From assembly GCA_029269725.1 (NCBI GenBank), contig JARJHS010000006.1, positions 124,001 through 188,000 of the forward strand: DNA of 64,000 bases, read 5' to 3'. The DNA comes from Pollutibacter soli (GTDB lineage Bacteria; Bacteroidota; Bacteroidia; Chitinophagales; Chitinophagaceae). The notes below the pieces were generated by a model. The model did no database searches, was not told the DNA's origin, and was given only the letters and a program-made list of their open reading frames with translations. This document shows positions 18,573-26,129 of the stretch, piece by piece (position 1 is the first letter of the stretch; each line of letters opens with the position of its first letter). The translations under genes and the position numbers were made by a program.

Positions 18573-19229
18573 ATGGAACAGAAAATTAAAGTTGCATTAG
18601 TTGATGACCATGTTTTACTACGTCACGCCCTTGCCAATCTGATCAACAGTTCAGATGAATATACTGTAACCATTGAAGCTTCAAACGGGAAGGAGCTTAT
18701 TGCGAAACTAAATAAGGATGCTGCACCGGATATTGCAATTCTCGATTTAAATATGCCGGTCATGGATGGTCATGATACCGCTGCATGGCTGCAGCAAAAT
18801 CATCCAACAATTCATGTACTTATGTTGACTATGTATGATTCGGAACTTATACTAATCCGGTTGCTCAAAACCGGGGTGAAAGGGTTTATGAAAAAAGATA
18901 TTCATCCAACTGAACTGCTTTTTGCATTACAATCAGTCGTTGAACAAGGTTATTATTATTCGGCACATACCAGCAGCAAACTCGCCGGTTTATTTTTAGA
19001 AAATGAAGATAAAGTTCCCTTGTTTCAGAAAGTGATGTTGTCAGACCAGGAACTTGAATTTCTGAAATATGCGAGCACTGAATTAACCTATAAGGAAATT
19101 GCTCAAAAAATGAGAATGAATCCAAGGGCGATTGATGGTATCAGGGATGGTTTGTTCACCAGGCTCGATGTAAAAAGCCGCATCGGTCTCACGATGTACG
19201 CCATTAAACAGGGACTGGTAAATTTTTAA
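18573..19229 (+). CDS. NarL/LuxR-type response regulator, partner of kinase at 17768
   Basis: A 218-residue regulator with a receiver domain (VDDH, phospho-acceptor Asp58 in ILDLNMP, Thr in LMLTMY, Lys in FMKKDIHP) and a LuxR-type helix-turn-helix (LSDQELEFLKYASTEL, then NPRAIDGIRDGL). It departs from its paralogues in the recognition region (NPRAIDG where the others have SPRTVEA or SPRTIET), so it may read a different operator. It lies 4 bp after the kinase and is the natural phosphotransfer partner. It converges with the regulator at 19248 with 18 bp between stops. Confidence 0.93.
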   Translation: MEQKIKVALVDDHVLLRHALANLINSSDEYTVTIEASNGKELIAKLNKDAAPDIAILDLNMPVMDGHDTAAWLQQNHPTIHVLMLTMYDSELILIRLLKTGVKGFMKKDIHPTELLFALQSVVEQGYYYSAHTSSKLAGLFLENEDKVPLFQKVMLSDQELEFLKYASTELTYKEIAQKMRMNPRAIDGIRDGLFTRLDVKSRIGLTMYAIKQGLVNF

Positions 19230-19247
19230 ATGGGTAAATTGAAAAGG

Positions 19248-19907
19248 TCAGTCAATCAACTTATTTCTCATTCCGTACATCACAAGCCCAGCGATCGTTT
19301 TGGCCCCCACTTTAGTTTTCATGTTCTGCCGAATGGTTTCAATCGTTCGCGGCGAAAGATATACTTCTTTGGAAATTTCTTCTGTCGTTTTATCCTCTGC
19401 AATCAGTTTCAGAATTTTTAACTCTTTTTCACTGAGCTTTATCGGATTCGGGTAAAACTGGCGGACTGTTTTTTTGTTCTGAAGCTTCAGCATTACCGCC
19501 TTATTCACGAGGTCATTGAAATAAAAGTCCTCGTTCATGCAGGCCAGTATGGCATTATAGATCTCTTCAGGATCGGTTGTTTTAGTTAAATAGGCATTGG
19601 CACCCCTTTCCATCATTTTGGAGATCATTTCCTGGTCATCATACATGGTCAGTACAATGATCTTTACATCATCAAATTCCTTGCGCAGGAGAGTAATGGC
19701 ATTCACACCGTCCATTTCAGGCATGCGGATATCCATTAATAATACGTTCGGACGTTTGATACGGATCTTATGCATCAGGTCTTTTCCATCCTCAGCTTCC
19801 CAGATGATTTTCAGGTACTCCCTGTTTGTCAAAGCCATTTTGATGCCATCCCTGAATATTTTATGGTCATCAGCGATCGCCACTTTAATGGGGTCATTAA
19901 CGGACAT
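19248..19907 (-). CDS. NarL/LuxR-type response regulator, unpaired
   Basis: A regulator of 219 residues from the ATG at 19907; an in-frame TTG at 19931 would add eight residues. It has a receiver domain (ADDHKIFRDG, phospho-acceptor Asp59 in LLMDIRMP, Thr in IVLTMYD, Lys in YLTKTTDP) and a LuxR-type DNA-binding domain (LSEKELKILKLIAEDKTTEE and SPRTIETIRQNM). It is very similar to the regulators at 16196 and 22657. No kinase is adjacent in the same direction; it could be served by the kinases at 17768 or 21773. A candidate operator lies about 100 bp upstream. Confidence 0.92.
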   Translation of the reverse strand: MSVNDPIKVAIADDHKIFRDGIKMALTNREYLKIIWEAEDGKDLMHKIRIKRPNVLLMDIRMPEMDGVNAITLLRKEFDDVKIIVLTMYDDQEMISKMMERGANAYLTKTTDPEEIYNAILACMNEDFYFNDLVNKAVMLKLQNKKTVRQFYPNPIKLSEKELKILKLIAEDKTTEEISKEVYLSPRTIETIRQNMKTKVGAKTIAGLVMYGMRNKLID

Positions 19908-19931
19908 AAGCGGTGGTTGGTTTAAGCGCAA

Positions 19932-20638
19932 TCAATAACGTACAGTCAATCATCAAATTATTTACAAACATCGGAGTTCAACATTAAAAACCCATAGTAA
20001 AATTTCTTCGTTAATCTACGTTGGCGTCCGAAAAAATACGAGTAAAAAAACACTCAAACAAAGGCTTGAGGGGGTAAAAATAACAACACAAAAATCGGGC
20101 AATTCTGCTCTTGTAATTGAAAATCGGCTACCCTACTTTTGATTCGAAGTTGATTGACGAGGATTCAGCAAAACTCCAATATCCTGAAACCGTCCGTTAA
20201 TGTATTTCCAAATCCAATTGAGAAACCTGACAGCCAAATCCAGTGTCAATCAACTTTCACTTTTTTATCCCAAGGTCCCGTTATTAAATCCACTTCTCAG
20301 CTCCTCAGAAACCATTTCAATTAATCCGTACCGCCTTACCCTTTCTCCAGAATCAGATCAATTTCCTTTTAAATATCTAGTGAAACCCCCAGATATTTAT
20401 TAGCTAAACTACGATTAGCACGATCGTAAATTTACGCAAAGTTAAGCGTACTAATCCGCAATTTATCCACGTTTTATTACGGCATAAAACTTGTACGTCT
20501 GCTGACTATCAACGCTTTAAGAAAAATGCCCTGTGTCGTAAATTCCCCAGATTACCCAAACCCCTTGGTGGTTGACCGCTTCAAGGTCATATTTGGACTT
20601 ATAACCAACCGTTCGAACAAACCACTAAATCTACAACT
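19932..20638. promoter_or_regulatory. 707-bp gene-free control region with palindromes between signalling modules
   Basis: No convincing gene is present; a 67-codon frame at 20200 has no coding character. The region separates divergent genes and holds several symmetric sites: the 12-bp palindrome CGTAAATTTACG (20425-20436), inverted repeats TACGC-N8-GCGTA (20433-20450) and GTTTTAT-N6-ATAAAAC (20471-20490), and a second copy of TCGTAAATT at 20536-20544. TACTTTTG at 20134-20141 fits the TAnnTTTG -7 box. Such symmetry suits dimeric NarL-type regulators; binding is inference. Confidence 0.45.
20009..20020. promoter_or_regulatory. Candidate operator, copy 2 (CGTTAATCTACG)
   Basis: On the minus strand this reads CGTAGATTAACG. 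It matches the site at 16959-16970 in ACGTAGATTWAC and the palindrome at 20425-20436 in 10 of 12 positions. It lies about 100 bp upstream of the ATG of the leftward regulator. Confidence 0.4.
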
Positions 20639-21013
20639 ATGTCGAAAAATGAAGTTCTGATTGATGCAAAAACAGATTTGCATGCCGGTATCGGCGAGCA
20701 CATTGGCTACGAATTAGGAGCCAAAATGGTAAAAGATTATTATACGAAAACCGGCGTTTCAGGTTTTCAATTTGTTGGTCGTAACATGATTGAAAAAATC
20801 CTTTCTCAACCTGATTGTGTAGGCATAAGTATCTACCAAGGTCTAGATGAAAATGGCAAAATGAAATATGTCTTTGTAGGAATTGATTCAAACAGCCAAC
20901 CGATCCTAGAATATACAGGAGTAAATGAGGATGGGACTTTAAATAGAATTGAAGGATTAATCTCAGATAGAAATAAAGATGGTACTGGTTGGACGTCAAT
21001 TATAAATCTTTAA
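20639..21013 (+). CDS. Small cytosolic protein of unknown function within the signalling cluster
   Basis: A soluble 124-residue protein without signal peptide or membrane helix. The central part FQFVGRNMIEKILSQPDCVG followed by ISIYQGLDENGK and VFVGIDSNSQP resembles, from memory, a family of small Bacteroidota proteins with an FFGRE...QPGC.GIR.Y core that often occur in multiple copies; no function is established that I know of. The C-terminal third is hydrophilic (VNEDGTLNRIEGL). It sits alone behind the 707-bp control region and ahead of the second seven-helix gene, so it may be part of the same regulon. Confidence 0.7.
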   Translation: MSKNEVLIDAKTDLHAGIGEHIGYELGAKMVKDYYTKTGVSGFQFVGRNMIEKILSQPDCVGISIYQGLDENGKMKYVFVGIDSNSQPILEYTGVNEDGTLNRIEGLISDRNKDGTGWTSIINL

Positions 21014-21020
21014 TTAGTAG

Positions 21021-21185
21021 TTAAATAATAGTTTTTATATTTGGCGGGTAAATCCCATCCGAATAGAAAAAGTTTTACCATACTTAGCGAGTTACTCCGC
21101 TTTAATACCGTTAAGCCTGTATCTTTTTAAAAAAGTAAAAGATGCAGGCTTAATTTTTATTTTTTACTGCCTTCTTTATGCCTTT
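21021..21185 (+). other. Probable 5' coding extension of the second seven-helix protein without a standard start codon
   Basis: This stretch is open in the frame of the gene that follows and encodes a plausible membrane helix pair (KVLPYLASYSALIPLSLYL and AGLIFIFYCLLYAFL), matching helices 1 and 2 of the paralogue at 17133. It contains no in-frame ATG, GTG or TTG. Candidate rare starts are ATT 21039, ATA 21063 and CTG 21117. TATATTTG at 21036-21043 fits the TAnnTTTG promoter box, which would favour a start after about 21050. Confidence 0.5.
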
Positions 21186-21737
21186 TTGAATGACTTCTTA
21201 CTTGCGATTCTTATAAGTAAGATTTCAAAGCAAGAATACCTATCTCTGAGAATTTATACTGTTGTTGAATTTGTTCTTATCTGTCTTTTTTTAAGAAAAG
21301 CTATACAAAATTCCAAGATAAAAAAAGCGATTCCTTTTTCAATTATCGGTTTCATACTTTTTGCTGCCGTTGATGTAATCTTTTTAGGATCTGACTCATT
21401 TGATTCTAACCCAACGGCTATCAGCTGTATTGTGATTCTTCTTTTGTGTGTTTATTATTTGTTTGAACAAATGAAGGATCCTGACAATTTGTTTCTGTAT
21501 GCAAAAAGATATTTTTGGATTGTTGTTGGTTTGATAATCTTTTTTGCAGGCACTTTTTTCCTTTTTATTTACTCCCAAAAAGGGTTGTCAGATCCTGGAT
21601 TCGAGTCCTCTTTCAATATTATTAATTCGTCATTTGTTCTTCTAAAAAATTTAATTTTCAGTATAGCGTTTATTATGAAGCCTGGTCAGAGCGGAGAGAA
21701 TTCAATAAGAAGGAGAAATCCAGCTTTTCCAAAATAA
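21186..21737 (+). CDS. Seven-helix membrane protein, putative sensor subunit (copy 2); start uncertain
   Basis: From the first standard start, a TTG, the protein has 183 residues and five to six hydrophobic helices. Counting the open frame upstream to 21021 gives seven helices, as in its paralogue. Shared features are LRIYTVVEF after helix 2 and FLRKAIQNSKIKKAI after helix 3. There is no known domain. A kinase gene follows after 35 bp and a response regulator after that, the same order as in the module at 17133. Sensor function is inferred only from this repeated arrangement. The gene is AT-rich. Confidence 0.65.
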   Translation: MNDFLLAILISKISKQEYLSLRIYTVVEFVLICLFLRKAIQNSKIKKAIPFSIIGFILFAAVDVIFLGSDSFDSNPTAISCIVILLLCVYYLFEQMKDPDNLFLYAKRYFWIVVGLIIFFAGTFFLFIYSQKGLSDPGFESSFNIINSSFVLLKNLIFSIAFIMKPGQSGENSIRRRNPAFPK

Positions 21738-21772
21738 AGTCTTCCTTTCAACCTAAATATAGTTGATAGTCA

Positions 21773-22618
21773 ATGATATGGTTACAAGCATTACCACTAC
21801 AGGCAAATAGTCCTGGGCCTTCCACCGTCCTCTTTTTTGGCACACTTGGTATGCTCGTCCTTGCCATTGGTCTCGTCGTTTTCATTGTTTTTCACCAACG
21901 CCGGGTAATCAGGTACCAGAACCAATTACAACGCATGGAAGAGGAGCAGCAAAAGATCCTGCTTAACGCCTCTATCCGATGGCAGGAGGAAGAACGTCAG
22001 CGAATTGCAGCGGATCTGCACGATGACGCCGGCCCGCTGCTGGCAACCGCACGCCTGTACCTGAACGAAAACCTGCTTAAACAGGAACTTAATATCCAGC
22101 TGCAAAGTATTTACAACGCCAAACAGATCATTGATGATACGATTCAGCTGATCCGCAATATCTCTCATAGCCTTATGCCCCCCACCCTCCGCAATTTCGG
22201 TCTGGAGTCTGCGGTGAACGATCTTTTCCAGAAAATATCGGGCTCAGGTTCAATGAATGCGAGTTGCAGGTTTCATGACTATCGTCAACGGCTGGCCCCT
22301 GACCAGGAGTTAATGATCTTCCGCGTAATTCAGGAGCTTGTAAATAATATACTTAAACATAGTAATTCAAGTTTTATTCACTTAACTCAGAATTATAGTG
22401 AGGACAGGTTTTATCTTCGCCTGCATCACGACGGGCGGGGTATCACCCAACAGGATTTCGATAAGATGAATAAAAGTTCATTGGGTCTTGGATTGAAAAA
22501 TATTCAAAGCCGGATGAAAGTTTTGCATGGTAGTATTAATTTCGAGAAGGACCTCTCACAAACCTATTATAAAGTGACGCTGGAAGTACCTGTGATAAGT
22601 GAAATGGTGGCTTTATAA
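21773..22618 (+). CDS. Short sensor histidine kinase, DegS/LiaS (HisKA_3) type
   Basis: A 281-residue kinase: a short N-terminal tail, one membrane helix (about residues 19-40), a coiled-coil with EEEQQKIL and RWQEEERQRIA, a HisKA_3 domain with phospho-acceptor His83 (AADLHDDAGPLLAT), and a HATPase_c domain (VIQELVNNILKHS, HHDGRGI, GLGLKNIQSRMK). The first aspartate of the usual G1 DxGxG is replaced by His in HHDGRG, but the DGRG core remains. There is no separate sensor domain. It lies between the second seven-helix gene and its regulator. Confidence 0.92.
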   Translation: MIWLQALPLQANSPGPSTVLFFGTLGMLVLAIGLVVFIVFHQRRVIRYQNQLQRMEEEQQKILLNASIRWQEEERQRIAADLHDDAGPLLATARLYLNENLLKQELNIQLQSIYNAKQIIDDTIQLIRNISHSLMPPTLRNFGLESAVNDLFQKISGSGSMNASCRFHDYRQRLAPDQELMIFRVIQELVNNILKHSNSSFIHLTQNYSEDRFYLRLHHDGRGITQQDFDKMNKSSLGLGLKNIQSRMKVLHGSINFEKDLSQTYYKVTLEVPVISEMVAL

Positions 22619-22656
22619 CTGAAGTACCGGAATACCTGACAAAACCATAGGAAGAA

Positions 22657-23310
22657 ATGAACAGCCAGATTAAAGTGGCTATTGCCGATGATCACAAGAT
22701 TTTCAGGAAGGGTGTAATTCTTTCCCTGCGCTCCTATACAAATATTTCATTTGTGCAGGAAGCAGAGAATGGAGATGAACTTATATCAGGAATAGCAGAT
22801 GCACAACCGGATGTGATTTTGATGGACCTGCGGATGCCGATGAAAGATGGAATAGAAACAACAAAAGAGATCAGTAAAAAATATCCCGATATCCGAGTAC
22901 TGATTTTGACGATGTATGAAGATGAAAGATTTGTTGCGCACCTGATGGAAAATGGCGCCAACGGATATCTTCTTAAAAGTGCAGATCCCGCAGAAATCAG
23001 GAAAGCGATTATGGAAGTAATGGCCCGCGGCTATTACCTGAATAATTTTGTCAACCGTGTACTCCTCAAGAAATCACATACAAGAAGTAAATCCATTCCT
23101 ACTCTGAGTACAGAAATTCAGCTGAATGAAAAAGAACGCGAAGTTATCAGGTTACTTTGCATGGAATTCACAGCTGCAGAAATTGCTCAGAAAATGGAAA
23201 TCAGCCCCAGAACAGTTGAAGCCATCAAGGACCGCCTGATGGAAAGATTCGGTACAAAAAATACAGCCGGACTTGTTTTCTTTGCGGTGAAAAACAACTT
23301 GATCGACTAG
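22657..23310 (+). CDS. NarL/LuxR-type response regulator, partner of kinase at 21773
   Basis: A 217-residue regulator with receiver residues ADDHKIFRKG, phospho-acceptor Asp57 (LMDLRMPMKDG), LILTMYEDE and YLLKSADP, and a C-terminal LuxR-type domain (LNEKEREVIRLLCMEFTAAE and SPRTVEAIKDRLM). It is closest to the unpaired regulators at 16196 and 19248, which suggests that those arose by duplication of this one or that all three answer to the same kinase. It follows the kinase by 38 bp and is followed by the third seven-helix gene after 68 bp. Confidence 0.93.
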   Translation: MNSQIKVAIADDHKIFRKGVILSLRSYTNISFVQEAENGDELISGIADAQPDVILMDLRMPMKDGIETTKEISKKYPDIRVLILTMYEDERFVAHLMENGANGYLLKSADPAEIRKAIMEVMARGYYLNNFVNRVLLKKSHTRSKSIPTLSTEIQLNEKEREVIRLLCMEFTAAEIAQKMEISPRTVEAIKDRLMERFGTKNTAGLVFFAVKNNLID

Positions 23311-23378
23311 ATCTACTTTTTTTCAACCATCCTGTGCCAGAACCTCTGACCCTTTGTTAAGCTCAAAGCTTTACCCTT

Positions 23379-24050
23379 ATGTTAATCCCTGGAGGAGTAC
23401 TTTCTGGTGCACTGGTATCGTGGGTGTTGATTGCACCTGCTATCCCTTTATGCATACTTCTCGTACGTAAACCTCAATTCAATACACTTTCTATTTCCGT
23501 TATTTTACTTTGTGTGGTAAGTCTTCTGAGCGGAGCATTCCTGCTTGTATCTCCACAGGACAATCAGCACGAGAAAGGATTTCATCATTTTTCTATATTC
23601 CTGGATTTTCTATTTAACCTGATGGTATTACAGGCCTGCACTACAAACAAAATGATCCAGACGGTGATTCTTGCATCAGGACTTGCATTCTGCGGATTTT
23701 TTCTGAGCCTGATGTTTGCGAAAGACAGTATGCAGTTTCAGCCCATCCTTATCAATATCGGTTATGCATTGTTGTTTGTATTGTCCCTGATGGTGATTAT
23801 TGCACAATTCCAGGATATCTCGAGACATCTGACTTCATCACCTTCTTTCTGGATTGCTGCCGGTATATTTTTTCAGTTCGGACTTCTGACACTTTTGTTT
23901 TTTCTCAATGAAAATTTGCGTAGCGATCAGTCAACAGATGAAAATGGTTTCGGACTGATGTTTACCATTATCAATTTTTTCCGGTTTATTTTCTTTTCTA
24001 TCGGATTACTGCTGATTCCAAGGAAAAACGGGAATGGAGGTGTTAGCTAA
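23379..24050 (+). CDS. Seven-helix membrane protein (copy 3)
   Basis: A 223-residue protein with about seven hydrophobic helices (roughly residues 8-27, 36-56, 68-87, 94-113, 124-145, 155-176, 196-218). Sequence likeness to copies 1 and 2 is weak, but length, helix spacing, the SFWIAAGIFFQFG pattern of helix 6 and the position in the cluster are the same. It closes the rightward run. No kinase follows it, so it may supply a second sensor for the kinase at 21773. It converges with the gene at 24064. Confidence 0.65.
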   Translation: MLIPGGVLSGALVSWVLIAPAIPLCILLVRKPQFNTLSISVILLCVVSLLSGAFLLVSPQDNQHEKGFHHFSIFLDFLFNLMVLQACTTNKMIQTVILASGLAFCGFFLSLMFAKDSMQFQPILINIGYALLFVLSLMVIIAQFQDISRHLTSSPSFWIAAGIFFQFGLLTLLFFLNENLRSDQSTDENGFGLMFTIINFFRFIFFSIGLLLIPRKNGNGGVS

Positions 24051-24063
24051 TGGACTTGAGCTG

Positions 24064-24828
24064 TCAATTAGTTTTCACCTGTTGATCTGATAAAATCGCT
24101 GCAATCAATTTAGGAATATCTGTTGTTGCCCTGGTATGATCTATCCTGTTCGCTAAAACGGGGTTATACTTCATCATACTTTCATAACTCTGGTCGAGGA
24201 GATCTGCGATCTGTTTCGCACCATGATCATTCAACCCGGCTTCCAGTACAGCATTGGCTTCATTATTCTGAAGGTCTTCTTTGATATCGAGCAGGTCATC
24301 TTTCACCAGGAAAAATGTCATGAGCGCATTCCATGCTTCGACTAATTTGAACGCTGTAGCCTCATCAAAATTCAGTACACACAATGAAAATAAAAATGCA
24401 TCTGCTCTTGTCAATGCAGGGAAAGGTGAACCGAAACCCAATCTGTTTATGCCTTTGGTGTTGTTGAAGTATTTGTTGAGTTCGTCAAGAAACATGGTGT
24501 TTACACTGACTTTACTGGCATACGAAATGCACTCTTCAATATGGATATGCATCGGAATTTTTTCCTTCTCCTGCCGCGCTGCACTGTCCATAATCCTTTC
24601 CATCAGCAGCACATAATCATCACTCAGTAATAATTCTTTCCTTATCCCAATGCGAAATACAAGATCTACATAGATCGGGACAAAAATATAACCAGGTTGC
24701 GGTACAATATATAAGTGCCTTTTCTCCCAGTAGGAATTTTGTTTCGGAACCTCACGGTCTACAAAATATTTTCCGATCTGCAGATCTACGCCATAGGCCA
24801 GTTTCAGATCATCGTTGCTTAAAAACAT
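24064..24828 (-). CDS. Unrecognised protein with a possible isoprenoid-synthase-like segment
   Basis: A 254-residue soluble protein that I do not recognise. The N-terminal part has many aromatic residues (GKYFVDREVPKQNSYWEKRH, then IYVDLVFRIGIRKELLLSDD). The C-terminal half is helical and contains FFLVKDDLLDIKEDLQ, which resembles the second Asp-rich region of trans-isoprenyl diphosphate synthases; the first DDxxD is not evident. It could be a degenerate member of that fold or only look like it. It is the last gene of the coaBC group, 9 bp after the DUF4296 gene. Confidence 0.6.
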   Translation of the reverse strand: MFLSNDDLKLAYGVDLQIGKYFVDREVPKQNSYWEKRHLYIVPQPGYIFVPIYVDLVFRIGIRKELLLSDDYVLLMERIMDSAARQEKEKIPMHIHIEECISYASKVSVNTMFLDELNKYFNNTKGINRLGFGSPFPALTRADAFLFSLCVLNFDEATAFKLVEAWNALMTFFLVKDDLLDIKEDLQNNEANAVLEAGLNDHGAKQIADLLDQSYESMMKYNPVLANRIDHTRATTDIPKLIAAILSDQQVKTN

Positions 24829-24837
24829 GCGTTGAAA

Positions 24838-25209
24838 TTAAAGCTTTACCGGGATTCTTCTGAGCAATGAAGTATCCCGTGATTTCTGTGTTTTTGAATA
24901 AGCGGAATCTGCCAGCTGTTTAAAAAGTGTAGGATGCAGTTTGTAAAAATTATAACTGGCTTCGAACTGCGTTTGGTCGACTTTATGAATTGCCAGTATC
25001 TTATCCATCTCAATCTGGATAAGAGAATCTTTTGCTACAGTACTATCCTTAGGTGAAAAATTCTCTACGAATGCTTCGGCCATCGCCAGATCAATAAATA
25101 TTTGTCCCATTTTTTCCTGGGAAATAACATCGTCCGGAACGCGCTCTTCTCTTCTGCAACTGGCGGCTAAAGAAAAAATTATAATTAAAGAAATGAACAA
25201 TCTCATCAT
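24838..25209 (-). CDS. DUF4296 lipoprotein
   Basis: A 123-residue lipoprotein with lipobox AASC (Cys17) that matches the Bacteroidota-specific DUF4296 family: an acidic, helical region with EKMGQIFIDLAMAEAFVENF and a closing FYKLHPTLFKQLADS. Function is unknown in the family. It overlaps the preceding DUF4835 gene by 4 bp, so both are translated from one message. Confidence 0.82.
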   Translation of the reverse strand: MMRLFISLIIIFSLAASCRREERVPDDVISQEKMGQIFIDLAMAEAFVENFSPKDSTVAKDSLIQIEMDKILAIHKVDQTQFEASYNFYKLHPTLFKQLADSAYSKTQKSRDTSLLRRIPVKL

Positions 25210-26129
25210 TTTAACTCCTCCTTATACTTGGCCGCATTCGTTACGTCTATCCGTTGCAGTAATTCTGCTGCACGCATCTTATCCTGCGGCCCTGCCTTTT
25301 TAAATATCCTGATGATCTCTTCACTTTTGCCCTGGAAAAAGAAACTCATCACCATCAGGTTCGGACTCTCTGTATTGAGCGTACTAAGCATGCTGAAGCA
25401 GTTGATCAACTGTTCTCTGCTCTCCGCTTCATTTTCATACATTTTATCCAATCCCATCCGGTAATATGTGTAGTATGCATCGTGCACCACCGTATACCTG
25501 CTGTTCATGAAATTCTCTGCCAGCCAGTAACGATTACGTTGACCGTCAAAAGGTTTCCATCCACCAATACCACGACCATCCGGTGCGCTGTTTACAATGT
25601 TGATTGCTTTTTGAAAATAAGGATCACCACCGCGTGGAGAAAAACTATCATAGTCGAGTGCAAGAATTAAATTAACATAATAAGCTAGTATCGCTGTGAG
25701 ATTAGCCGCCAGTGGCTCGGTACCTGCGACCCTGTTTTCGTTAAATTCTAACGGTTGAAACTCCTGGTACCGGAATGTGATGTCAACATCCTGGAAATTG
25801 AAAACAGGTGCCAGGTAAGAGGTATTGTACACTGGACGACCGGACTGTACCGTCAACGTTCCTTTGTAGACATCTGTTTCAACAACAGACTGCAAATTGA
25901 TCAGGAAATTGCATTGAATTCTTTCATTGGGCTCAAATACATCAGAAGACCATTTCCTTTTGTTGATGAAATTGTTGAGCCCCGTTTGTAGGGTCTGAAA
26001 TGTCTTGCGTGGAATCGTTGTTGGTATCTGATTAGCCAGTACAGTAACCTTTGCATTCAGTTCCTGGGCTTCTCCGCAAATGGTTGATGCCATCAAAATA
26101 ATGATGGCAAGAAAGGTTTTTTTAGGCAT
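25206..26129 (-). CDS. DUF4835 family secreted protein
   Basis: A 307-residue protein with a Sec signal peptide (cleavage near STICGEAQ) and the DUF4835 signature: AQELNAKVTVLANQIP, then FQTLQTGLNNFINKRKW and a long helical tail with YYVNLILALDYDSFSPRGG. The family is confined to Bacteroidota and regularly follows coaBC; its role in the periplasm is unknown. The start overlaps the end of coaBC by 8 bp. Confidence 0.88.
   Translation of the reverse strand: MPKKTFLAIIILMASTICGEAQELNAKVTVLANQIPTTIPRKTFQTLQTGLNNFINKRKWSSDVFEPNERIQCNFLINLQSVVETDVYKGTLTVQSGRPVYNTSYLAPVFNFQDVDITFRYQEFQPLEFNENRVAGTEPLAANLTAILAYYVNLILALDYDSFSPRGGDPYFQKAINIVNSAPDGRGIGGWKPFDGQRNRYWLAENFMNSRYTVVHDAYYTYYRMGLDKMYENEAESREQLINCFSMLSTLNTESPNLMVMSFFFQGKSEEIIRIFKKAGPQDKMRAAELLQRIDVTNAAKYKEELK

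Noticed and set aside
20200..20403. 67-codon frame in the control region
   Set aside because: No ribosome-binding context, no recognisable composition, and it overlaps the AT-rich regulatory stretch.
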